Origin: Candidatus Zhuqueibacterota bacterium
GTDB taxonomy: Bacteria > Zhuqueibacterota > Zhuqueibacteria > Oceanimicrobiales > Oceanimicrobiaceae
Length of the DNA stretch: 60,882 nt
Direction: 5' to 3'
Assembly: GCA_029262005.1 (NCBI GenBank)
Contig: JAJDAG010000173.1
Location: 1-60,882, forward strand
Shown here: positions 35,619 through 43,235 of the stretch, one piece after another
Layout: each line of letters starts with the position of its first letter
Numbering within the stretch: the stretch's first letter is position 1
Notes under the pieces: model-generated
The model's database searches: none
What the model saw: the letters and a program-made list of their open reading frames with translations, nothing else
Told to the model about the DNA's origin: nothing
Program-made: the position numbers and the translations under genes

Positions 35619-36421
35619 TGGGGGGCATTGCAAAAATATTTGGTAGTGTTGGCCGACAAGTCCTGGGATTTCTGGTACAACTGAGCAGGATTACCCATTT
35701 GGCGATGGATACGGTCTACTGGGTTTTTGTCGCGCCATTCAAGGGCAAAGGCCTACGGTGGAAAAGCACAGTTGAACAGATGGTTCGGATCGGCTACGAA
35801 TCCATTCCAATTGTAACATTGATTGCCTTTTTTGTCGGCTTGATCATTGCTATGCAGGCCGCTTATCAACTCGAACGCTTTGGAGCGACCCTGTTTGTGG
35901 CTGACCTTGTGGCAGTGTCAATCACCCGGGAGCTGGCACCATTGTTAACCGCTATCGTGATTGCAGGAAGGAGTGGTTCGGCAATCACCGCAGAAATCGG
36001 TACCATGCAGGTGTCGGAAGAGATAGATGCCCTTAAAACAATGGGGTTTAACCCCATAAAATTTCTGGTTGTACCGAAGACCCTGGCCATGCTGATTATG
36101 TTACCAACATTAACGGTTATTGCAGATCTTCTTGGCATTCTCGGCGGTTATGCTATTTCAATGTCGACCATAGAGGTCACCAGTCCGCGTTATATTAATC
36201 AAACAATACAGTCTTTGGGCTTTCAAGATCTGTTCAGCGGCCTGGTAAAGAGTGTGTTTTTCGCTTTGATTATTGCAAATATTGGTTGTTATGAAGGTTT
36301 TAATGTCGCGGGTGGGGCTGAAGGTGTCGGCAAGTCGACGACCCGCTCTGTTGTAGCATCCATTTTTCTAATTATAGTGGCCGATGTTTTTTTTACAGGA
36401 TTATTTTATTCTACATTTTAA
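35618..36421 (+). CDS. mlaE: MlaE-family lipid ABC transporter permease
   Basis: The permease is the membrane part of an ABC transporter that moves phospholipids between the inner and outer membranes. It has about five to six hydrophobic segments. Characteristic parts are the N-terminal amphipathic helix, FFVGLIIAMQAAYQLERFG near residue 70, the EIGTMQVSEEIDALKTMGF motif near 130 and a GCYEGFNVAGGAEGVGKS end. A TTG at 35615 is also possible, but the ATG at 35618 overlaps the STAS stop by one base and is preferred. It is followed immediately by the ATPase gene. Confidence 0.93.
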   Translation: MGGIAKIFGSVGRQVLGFLVQLSRITHLAMDTVYWVFVAPFKGKGLRWKSTVEQMVRIGYESIPIVTLIAFFVGLIIAMQAAYQLERFGATLFVADLVAVSITRELAPLLTAIVIAGRSGSAITAEIGTMQVSEEIDALKTMGFNPIKFLVVPKTLAMLIMLPTLTVIADLLGILGGYAISMSTIEVTSPRYINQTIQSLGFQDLFSGLVKSVFFALIIANIGCYEGFNVAGGAEGVGKSTTRSVVASIFLIIVADVFFTGLFYSTF

Positions 36422-36422
36422 A

Positions 36423-37214
36423 ATGCCGGAACCCATTGTCCAAATAAAAGATCTTGTTGTTCAATATGGTGCTCGCACCATATTGAATGGTGTAAATCTC
36501 GACATTCATAAGGGTGAATCGCTGGCTATTCTTGGTAAATCCGGTTGCGGCAAAAGCACACTTCTCAGGCACACGATTGGCCTGTCGAGACCTGCTTCCG
36601 GACAAGTTCTTATTAAAGGCCACGATATTGCCACCCTCGATGAAGACAGTAGAATTGAGGTGTTGAAAAAGGCAGGTATGCTTTTTCAATCCGCCGCTCT
36701 GTTTAACTCCATGACCATCGGTGATAATGTGGCACTTGCTCTCCGCGAACATACGGAACTGGAGGAGAGCACCATCAACATCATGACCAACATAAAGCTC
36801 GACTTGGTTGGCTTGAGCGGCTTTCATGATTTCCGTCCAGCGCAGCTTTCCGGGGGGATGAAAAAGCGTGCGGGCCTGGCTCGGGCGCTGGCAATGGATC
36901 CGGAAATTTTGTTCTGTGATGAACCCTCGGCCGGTTTGGATCCGGTGGTTTCGGCTGGTATTGACAATCTAATTGTGAGCCTTAAAAAGGCATTCAAAAT
37001 GACCATTGTCATTGTAACACACGAAATGGCTTCAGTGGAGATTATTGCTGATCGCATCGCCATGATGCACGAAGGAAGAGTATTGGCAGTAGGAACCATG
37101 GACGAATTGAAAAGCCTTGGCAATCCGATTGTTGATCAATTTTTTAATCGAGAACCAGATGCCGAGGAAGAAGATCCCAGGGCTTATCTGAGTTCAATTA
37201 CAGGCTCTGCGTAA
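36423..37214 (+). CDS. mlaF: MlaF-family ABC ATPase
   Basis: The ATPase is the energy-coupling part of the lipid transporter. Its sequence has Walker A GKSGCGKSTLLRH near residue 37, a Q-loop (GMLFQSAALFNSM), the ABC signature LSGGMKKRAGLARALA, Walker B ILFCDEPSAGLDP and the H-loop VIVTHEM. An in-frame ATG at 36384 would extend the protein into the end of mlaE. The ATG at 36423 (MPEPIVQIKDLVV) matches the usual family start, so I use it. It lies 2 nt after the mlaE stop. Confidence 0.93.
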   Translation: MPEPIVQIKDLVVQYGARTILNGVNLDIHKGESLAILGKSGCGKSTLLRHTIGLSRPASGQVLIKGHDIATLDEDSRIEVLKKAGMLFQSAALFNSMTIGDNVALALREHTELEESTINIMTNIKLDLVGLSGFHDFRPAQLSGGMKKRAGLARALAMDPEILFCDEPSAGLDPVVSAGIDNLIVSLKKAFKMTIVIVTHEMASVEIIADRIAMMHEGRVLAVGTMDELKSLGNPIVDQFFNREPDAEEEDPRAYLSSITGSA

Positions 37215-37232
37215 TTTAGGTTGGAGACGTGA

Positions 37233-38135
37233 ATGGATCATAGTGCAAATGAAATTAAAGTGGGCGTTGTCGTCATTGCCGGCTTTATCATTTTACTTGG
37301 CTTTGTGGGCGCCATTATTGGTGTTAACTGGGGCGAAGATTTAAAAGAATATCATACATTTTTAAGAAGCGTCCCTGGAATCGTGGAGGGCTCTCTGGTC
37401 AAGTTCGGCGGCATGGATGTTGGCTCCATAACCAAAGTGACCTTTCCGGAGAAACAAGAAGGCGAAGCCATGATAGAGTTAACGCTCAAAGTGGATAAAC
37501 GCACGCCTGTAAAAACAAATTCTCGAGCCTATTTGTCCTCATTGGGCATTATGGCCAATCAGCATATTGAAATATCTTCCGGCACGCCGACTGCACCACT
37601 TCTGCCTTCAGGAAGTTTGTTGCTCGGCAGGGAAGTGCCGACCATAATGCAGATGGCTGAGCCGTTCGGTGAAGTAGCCGGTGATCTAAAAGTATTGGTT
37701 GCCCGTCTTTCCGACCTGTTTAATGATCAGAATCGTGCGCACTTGTCTTCAGTCATAGAAAATGTAGATCATCTCGTTGCAGAAGGTGGCGGGCAGTTCC
37801 TGGATATGTCCCGTAACATGGAAGAACTGACTGGGAATATGGCAGAAGTGAGCCAAAGCCTCAATGAATTAATGGCAAAGAACAAAGGTAATTTTGATGA
37901 GACCCTTATTCATCTTGAGAAAACAACCCGGGAGACAAGCCTGCTCATCTCGGATTTGCGCGAGTCTTTAGTTCAATTTGAGAATGTGGTTGCAGCTAAT
38001 GGTGCAAGTGTCATTGAAATAATGGAAAATTTTCAGTTTGCATCGCAAAACCTTGAAGAGTTTACCCGAACGCTAAAAGAGAAACCCTGGCTGTTGGTAA
38101 GGAAGGCTGCACCGCCGGAAAGGAAACTTCCATAA
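37233..38135 (+). CDS. mlaD: MlaD-family MCE-domain protein
   Basis: The protein has an N-terminal membrane span (VGVVVIAGFIILLGFVGAIIGV, residues about 10-31) and then an MCE domain (about 37-115) with the motif SVPGIVEGSLVKFGGMDVG. The MCE part forms a hexameric ring that shuttles lipids. A long C-terminal helical stretch (about 140-270), with NVDHLVAEG and MEELTGNMAEVSQSLN, is probably a coiled coil. The length of about 300 is longer than E. coli MlaD (~183), but similar to MlaD in many other diderms. The ATG at 37233 has GGAG 8-9 nt upstream. Confidence 0.92.
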   Translation: MDHSANEIKVGVVVIAGFIILLGFVGAIIGVNWGEDLKEYHTFLRSVPGIVEGSLVKFGGMDVGSITKVTFPEKQEGEAMIELTLKVDKRTPVKTNSRAYLSSLGIMANQHIEISSGTPTAPLLPSGSLLLGREVPTIMQMAEPFGEVAGDLKVLVARLSDLFNDQNRAHLSSVIENVDHLVAEGGGQFLDMSRNMEELTGNMAEVSQSLNELMAKNKGNFDETLIHLEKTTRETSLLISDLRESLVQFENVVAANGASVIEIMENFQFASQNLEEFTRTLKEKPWLLVRKAAPPERKLP

Positions 38136-38213
38136 AGTTTTCATGGCATTTAATAGCGGTGTGTCCTTGTGCATTTTTTCGGTTTTGCGAAGTCAAGAAT
38201 TCAGAGGAACTCA

Positions 38214-38822
38214 ATGAAACAAACTAAGCTTATTCTGTTGTTTTTTCTTTTGTTGTTTGTTGTAGGTTGTGGTATACCTACTACATATTATTATAGAATT
38301 GACTATGCGTCGGCCGGTCAGAATAATCATGCTGTGAGTTTGCCGTATACTATCGGTGTCGCACAGTTTGGCGCAGACGCTCTTTACGAAAATGATCGGC
38401 TTGTTTATCGAGAGTCGCCGTATCAGGCTCAGTTTTACAATTACCGGCGCTGGGTCGCGGCACCGAAGAAACTCGTAACAGAAAATGTAATAAAACAATA
38501 TCAAAAAGCTGGAATTTTTCAAAGGGTTGTCAGGATTCCATCCGCCTACAAAATCAATTACATCCTCCGTGGTGATATTCAAGGGTTTGAAGAGTGGGAT
38601 GACGGTGACCAGTGGTTTGGGGTTGTGACGGTTGGGTTCAGGTTGCAGGAGGTCTCATCAAGTGAAATTGTTTGGGAAAATGTGGTTTCTGAAAGTACTT
38701 TAGCCAGCAAGAAAGCCCCGGTTGCAGTTGTTCAGGCGATCAGTGAGAGTTTAAATCGTGTTGTGCATACATCTATTTTGCAAATTAACGATTATCTTAA
38801 GTTGAACGTGAAAGACCAATAA
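38214..38822 (+). CDS. Outer-membrane lipoprotein of the Mla-like operon (ABC-transport auxiliary type)
   Basis: The ATG at 38214 (MKQTKLILLF) follows AGAGGA and gives a lipoprotein signal with lipobox VVGC at residues about 18-21; earlier in-frame starts would lie outside it. The mature part is about 180 residues, has a YYYRIDY motif right after the lipobox and is mostly beta. This layout resembles the ABC-type transport auxiliary lipoproteins (PqiC-like). It follows mlaD by 78 bp and is probably the outer-membrane end of the transport route. The family assignment is from position and pattern and is moderate. Confidence 0.7.
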   Translation: MKQTKLILLFFLLLFVVGCGIPTTYYYRIDYASAGQNNHAVSLPYTIGVAQFGADALYENDRLVYRESPYQAQFYNYRRWVAAPKKLVTENVIKQYQKAGIFQRVVRIPSAYKINYILRGDIQGFEEWDDGDQWFGVVTVGFRLQEVSSSEIVWENVVSESTLASKKAPVAVVQAISESLNRVVHTSILQINDYLKLNVKDQ

Positions 38823-38849
38823 TCCGTCCTGTGTTAGGGGAATTTTTTC

Positions 38850-40199
38850 ATGGGGAATATGCCTTCACTGGATATCCTGGTTGTTGAGGATATTGACAGT
38901 GTGCGTAAAGCGATCACGCATTTGCTGGCTCACGCTGGGTACAACGTAGCGGAAGCAAAGAACGGTGAAGAAGCACTGCATCGGCTTCAGGGGCACTACT
39001 TCGATCTCGTTATTTCCGACTACAAAATGGAGCATATCAATGGCATTGAGTTGCTCTGCCGAATCAGACGCAATTGGCCGGCAACAGCCGTCATTATTAT
39101 TACGGGTTACGGGACTATTGCCCAAGGAGTCGAAGTCATGAAATTGGGTGCTTTTGACTACATTACCAAACCCTTTGACAATGAAGGTCTATTGCTGCTT
39201 GTCAGTAGTTTCGTAGAGAGGAGGAAGGCTGGTCAAAAGGTAAGCGCCATGTCGGATAAAGTACGAAGCCTGGCAGAATTTGATACCATAATTGGTAAGT
39301 CAAACAGACTTTACGCCATCATGCAAATGGTAGCACAAGTGGCGCCAAAAGAGAGCACTTGCATGATTTTGGGCGAAAGCGGGACAGGAAAAGAACTCAT
39401 TGCCAAATCCATTCATTACCTGAGTGGCAGAAAGGAAAAACCGTTTATTGCCATCAATTGCAGTGCAATCCCTGAGACCTTGCTTGAAAGCGAGTTGTTT
39501 GGATATGCAAGGGGGGCCTTTACCGGCGCCAACGAGGAAAAAGAGGGCCTGCTCGAATCTGCAAACGGGGGTACTGTGTTTTTGGATGAGATCTCCGATA
39601 TGCCGCTCGCCATGCAGGTCAAACTGCTTCGCTGTCTGCAGGAATTTAAAATTCGCAGAATAGGAGAGAGCTTTGAGCGCAAGGTGACTTTTCGGCTTAT
39701 TGCAGCCAGTAACAAAAACCTCACTGAAGAAATTAAAAGCGGCAGATTCCGCCAGGATTTGTTTTACAGAATCAATGTCATCCCAATTGAGATGCCCGCA
39801 CTAAGGCAACGTAAAGAGGATATTCCGCTGCTTGTTGATCACTTTGTGTCAAAGTACAATAAGAATAATCACAGCGAGATTAAATCGGTTTCTAAGCGTA
39901 GCTTGTCCATGTTGATGAACTATGATTGGCCTGGAAATATTCGTGAGTTGGAGAATGTGATAGAACGGAGTGTCGCGTTGGAGAATTGTGAAGAAATAAC
40001 CCCTGAACTACTGCCTTTGGAAATTCGTGACCGACCCGATTTTATCGAATTGAGTAAATCTGCGAGGAAACTCAGTTTGGCAGAAATTGAACAAGAAGTC
40101 ATTCTTGAAACGCTCAAACGAATGGATGGAAGCAAAAAACAGACCGCCAGAGAGTTAGGAATCTCAAAAACCACTTTGTGGCGAAAGCTGAACAAATGA
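38850..40199 (+). CDS. NtrC-type sigma-54-dependent response regulator
   Basis: The receiver domain (about 5-120) has acidic pocket EDID, phospho-acceptor Asp in VISDYKMEHING and the Lys in ITKPFD. An AAA+ domain (about 145-385) has Walker [18 protein letters not shown] in ARGAFTGANEE and an arginine-finger region; it binds and activates sigma-54 polymerase. A Fis-type HTH (KQTARELGISKTTLWRKL) closes the protein. GGGGAA lies 10 nt before the ATG at 38850. The likely partner kinase is the split histidine kinase pair at 41227-43178. Target promoters are not evident here. Confidence 0.92.
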   Translation: MGNMPSLDILVVEDIDSVRKAITHLLAHAGYNVAEAKNGEEALHRLQGHYFDLVISDYKMEHINGIELLCRIRRNWPATAVIIITGYGTIAQGVEVMKLGAFDYITKPFDNEGLLLLVSSFVERRKAGQKVSAMSDKVRSLAEFDTIIGKSNRLYAIMQMVAQVAPKESTCMILGESGTGKELIAKSIHYLSGRKEKPFIAINCSAIPETLLESELFGYARGAFTGANEEKEGLLESANGGTVFLDEISDMPLAMQVKLLRCLQEFKIRRIGESFERKVTFRLIAASNKNLTEEIKSGRFRQDLFYRINVIPIEMPALRQRKEDIPLLVDHFVSKYNKNNHSEIKSVSKRSLSMLMNYDWPGNIRELENVIERSVALENCEEITPELLPLEIRDRPDFIELSKSARKLSLAEIEQEVILETLKRMDGSKKQTARELGISKTTLWRKLNK

Positions 40200-40245
40200 A
40201 CTGATTTTTGTTGAAAAGGCTCACCTTCTCACAGAGGAGAATTCA

Positions 40246-40992
40246 ATGTCCGATAGCCAAACACCTGCTGCAGCAGGTAATGCCCCCAGTCCGGAAAAGA
40301 TGGCGCAACCGGGTCGTTCCGGATTATTAAAGAGCGTCTTTCTTCTAATTTTTATTATTGTCGTCTTCTTTGTGTCTTATAAGTATTTTGGCCTGGGCCA
40401 GGTTCAGAACAATCCAAAACTGAACGACTTGGAGAAATCATTGCAGGATATTCGGGCGGCTATGAATGTTGATAGTGTCAGGCAATACAATATTCAGAAG
40501 ATGATGAAAATCATTGATCGCTACAATCCCGCTCTGCCTTCAGGAATAAAGTACGAGATTGCTGATGAAATCTACAACATGAGCATTAAATACACCAATC
40601 TTGATGTTGACTTGATTTGCGCAACCATTACGCACGAAAGTGGTGGCACATGGGAGCCGGAGGTCATTTCCGTATCCGGGGCCATGGGACTCATGCAGGT
40701 TATGCCTGCAACCAGTCTTTGGATTGCGCATTACGAAGGGATCACCTGGACTTCGTCCGAGGAAGTCTTGTTTAATCCTATTTACAATGTCAGAATTGGC
40801 TGTCGTCAACTCTCGACTTTTATTGAAATGTATGATCTTGAAGGTGGGTTGGCGGCTTACAGCGGCGGCGAGAAACGCGCTGCAATCTGGATTAGCAGCA
40901 ACAAAGCCAAAGGCATCTTGTGGGCTGAAACCAACAACTATATTCCGCATGTCCTTCTTCTTTATGAAGAATTTAAGACCATTACTTTGTGA
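40246..40992 (+). CDS. Lytic transglycosylase (SLT domain), membrane anchored
   Basis: The protein has a Pro/Ala-rich N-terminus and a membrane span (SVFLLIFIIVVFFVSYKYF) near residues 28-46. The catalytic domain covers about 100-230, with the conserved catalytic Glu in TITHESGG, the GAMGLMQVMPATS motif and an AAYSGGE motif near 207. These enzymes cleave the glycan strands of peptidoglycan and often open space for envelope machines. The preceding GAGGAGA ribosome-binding site is strong. The gene lies between the NtrC regulator and the histidine kinases, and could serve the pilus locus or the lipid transporter. Confidence 0.88.
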   Translation: MSDSQTPAAAGNAPSPEKMAQPGRSGLLKSVFLLIFIIVVFFVSYKYFGLGQVQNNPKLNDLEKSLQDIRAAMNVDSVRQYNIQKMMKIIDRYNPALPSGIKYEIADEIYNMSIKYTNLDVDLICATITHESGGTWEPEVISVSGAMGLMQVMPATSLWIAHYEGITWTSSEEVLFNPIYNVRIGCRQLSTFIEMYDLEGGLAAYSGGEKRAAIWISSNKAKGILWAETNNYIPHVLLLYEEFKTITL

Positions 40993-41062
40993 TAAGATAA
41001 AATGTAGATCTTGCCACATTTTAGAAAGCACTTGATTTTCTATTATTTCTATTTAACTTAGC

Positions 41063-41170
41063 AAGTACTTTGGCGTTTTGGTTCAGCTTGAAATAGCCGC
41101 ATGGAGTACAGAACCGGGATTTCGCTAAAAATAGGAAATTCAAGCTGGGTACGCCAACAAAAAGTACCTT
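41063..41170. repeat. Imperfect inverted repeat in an intergenic region
   Basis: The left arm (about 41063-41098) and the right arm (about 41133-41170) are imperfect reverse complements. The shared blocks are GTACTTT, GGCGT and CAGCTTGAA, in the same order on both arms. The total span is about 108 bp with a loop of about 35 bp. It lies between the transglycosylase stop (40992) and the GAF-kinase start (41227). It could be a structured RNA, a MITE-like element remnant or a binding region; I cannot tell which. Confidence 0.5.
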
Positions 41171-41226
41171 GATAACATCATTTCTTTAGCACAAGCCAAA
41201 CATACATTAAATTATAACCAGGTTCC

Positions 41227-42021
41227 ATGCACGCACCGGTGAACAGTCTGCCAGAAGTCAAACCGAATGGATTTTTGTCGGACCTTTTCGGCGTTTTGCG
41301 CCAAATTGTGCGTACGCTGCGCGCAGATGGGGATTTACAGAAGCAAATAAAATTAATTTATTTGGCGCTTGCTGAAATTGTTCCGCTTGAGACGATGGGG
41401 GTCACTGTTTTAGAAAAAGGTGGAAAACGTTTAGCTTACCGCCTTGGGCCTGTCGGCAGGGAGAACAGTGCTGTACACAAACACTTACCACTAAGTACTC
41501 TGAGAAAGGCAATGCTGCAGGATGGTCCTTGCCAGTTTGAGGGTGATGCATCTTGCAATCATACCGGGAGCAGCGGTATTTACCACCACCTTGCGGCACC
41601 CGTTAGAATGGCTGACGGCAGGGTCGGGTTCTTGCTGTGTATGCGAGTGAAACCGTTTGAGCCGGACGAATGTGAAATTCTGGCCACTGTAGCGGAAATT
41701 GTGCTAAGCGCCATTTATTCCCGGCAGAAAACCATATCTGAGAATTCAATACAAAAAGTAGTAGAGGAAAACAGCAAGCTCAAATCCATTATCGTATTGG
41801 CCAGGAAAATCGCGCATGAGTTAAACCAGCCTTTGACTGGTATTGTCGGTTATTGTACTTTGATTCAAGAATCTCTCAGTGAAAAAGATATGATTTTTAA
41901 GGATTTAACCAGAATTCAGAAGCAAGCGGGCAGACTTGAAAATCTTGTTGTAAAGTTTCAAAATATCGTTCACATTGAGTATCCCTCCGAAAATAAAAAG
42001 ATAAAACAGGATACTGATTAA
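41227..42021 (+). CDS. GAF-domain protein with a DHp (HisKA) domain but no ATPase domain
   Basis: The protein has a helical N-terminus, a GAF-like domain at about 30-175 (ending before a VAEIVLSAIYSRQKT helix) and a helical region with the H-box KIAHELNQPLTGIVGY near residue 196. It ends soon after the second DHp helix, so the HATPase (CA) domain is missing. The reading frame is intact and the stop is 2 bp before the next gene's ATG, so this is not an obvious frameshift. I infer that a CA domain in another protein, probably the adjacent one at 42024, phosphorylates its His. A sensor-only role is also possible. Confidence 0.82.
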   Translation: MHAPVNSLPEVKPNGFLSDLFGVLRQIVRTLRADGDLQKQIKLIYLALAEIVPLETMGVTVLEKGGKRLAYRLGPVGRENSAVHKHLPLSTLRKAMLQDGPCQFEGDASCNHTGSSGIYHHLAAPVRMADGRVGFLLCMRVKPFEPDECEILATVAEIVLSAIYSRQKTISENSIQKVVEENSKLKSIIVLARKIAHELNQPLTGIVGYCTLIQESLSEKDMIFKDLTRIQKQAGRLENLVVKFQNIVHIEYPSENKKIKQDTD

Positions 42022-42023
42022 GG

Positions 42024-43178
42024 ATGACGGTAACAAGAAACAGCATTCTCATTGTCGATGATGAAGAGGTGATTCGGGACATTTGCCTCAGGAGTCTTAA
42101 GAAGAGCGGCTATGAAATAATGCTGGCGGAAAATGGTGTGAAAGCACTGGAGTGTTTACGTCAGAATGATGTTGAAGTGGTATTTTCCGACTACAGGATG
42201 CCCATGATGGATGGCATTGAGCTTCTGGAAACCATCAAGCGCGACCATCCGCATGTTGAAGTTATCATCATGACAGCTTTTGCCACCATTGAGCGTGCGA
42301 TTCATGCCATGAAACAGGGCGCATATGATTTTATCTTAAAACCAGTTAAACCGGACCGAATTCGTCTTGCCGCAGAGCGGTGTTTTGAAAAAGTAAATCT
42401 AAGCAAAGAGAATGCGGAACTTAGAAATGCCAATAAACAACTTACTGAACTGGAAACTTTGAAAAGCAGGTTTATCGCCATTACCAGTCACGAGCTCAGA
42501 ACGCCTGTAAGTCATCTCAAGGGATTTGTAGGAATATTGAACGATGCCTATTTTGATGAACTTAGCGATGAAGAGAGAAGTCAGTGTCTATCAGTGATGT
42601 CAGATGCGATCACTGATTTGGAAAATATCGTTGTCAATATGCACAATCTGACCCATATCAGCGACAGTGAGCTCAACCTGAATTGTGAGAAACGCAATAT
42701 AGAAGAAATCGTGAAACAATCAGTCGCTTCGTATCAGCTTATTTCAAAACAGCGATCTCAGAAACTGCAATATGTTGGAAATAGCCCTGATTTGCTGGTT
42801 GAAGTTGATCCGAAACAGATTAGCACTGTTTTTAATGAACTCATTCAAAATGCCATCAAGTATACTCATGATGGTGGGGAAATATTCGTGGACGTGAGCG
42901 CTGAAGAGCAGTATAGCGTTGTCAGCGTAAAGGATACAGGTATCGGCATCGATGTTTCAGAACATGGTAAGATATTCGAGAAGTTTTATGAGGTGCAAAA
43001 TAGCAACTATCACAGTACAAGCAAGGTCGCTTTTATGGGAGGCGGACTTGGTCTCGGCTTAAGCTCTGTTCGAACAATTGTGGAGGCCCACGGCGGTGGC
43101 GTGAAAGTGAAAAGCAAGAAAGGAGAAGGTGTTGAATTTCTGATTTATCTGCCGCTGGCGGCGGATGATGGCCAATAA
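42024..43178 (+). CDS. Receiver-histidine kinase hybrid protein
   Basis: The N-terminal receiver domain (about 6-120) has acidic DDEE, phospho-acceptor Asp in VFSDYRMPMMDG and Lys in ILKPVKP. The kinase part has a DHp domain with ITSHELRTPVSHL (His near 157) and an HATPase domain (about 265-380) with N-box ELIQNAIKY, G1 VKDTGIGI and G2 GGGLGLGLSSV. The order receiver-then-kinase is unusual but known for proteins that both sense and relay. It begins 2 bp after the GAF/DHp gene, so the two are probably made together. The gene is followed by a bidirectional terminator. Confidence 0.9.
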   Translation: MTVTRNSILIVDDEEVIRDICLRSLKKSGYEIMLAENGVKALECLRQNDVEVVFSDYRMPMMDGIELLETIKRDHPHVEVIIMTAFATIERAIHAMKQGAYDFILKPVKPDRIRLAAERCFEKVNLSKENAELRNANKQLTELETLKSRFIAITSHELRTPVSHLKGFVGILNDAYFDELSDEERSQCLSVMSDAITDLENIVVNMHNLTHISDSELNLNCEKRNIEEIVKQSVASYQLISKQRSQKLQYVGNSPDLLVEVDPKQISTVFNELIQNAIKYTHDGGEIFVDVSAEEQYSVVSVKDTGIGIDVSEHGKIFEKFYEVQNSNYHSTSKVAFMGGGLGLGLSSVRTIVEAHGGGVKVKSKKGEGVEFLIYLPLAADDGQ

Positions 43179-43213
43179 AAAGGCTTCTCAGGAAATTCCC
43201 GGGAAGCCTTTTT
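43177..43213. terminator. Bidirectional intrinsic terminator
   Basis: AAAAAGGCTTC at 43177-43187 pairs with GAAGCCTTTTT at 43203-43213 (11 bp, and two more weak pairs inside). The T-tract on the right and A-tract on the left make it usable from both strands. It lies between the converging ends of the histidine kinase gene (43178) and the ppiD gene (43236). This is the best terminator in the window. Confidence 0.88.
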
Positions 43214-43235
43214 GGTTTAAGTCATTTCTTATGCT

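Noticed and set aside
36384-36422. Upstream start for mlaF inside the mlaE end
   Set aside because: The ATG at 36423 gives the normal family N-terminus, while the extra residues are hydrophobic and unlike MlaF.
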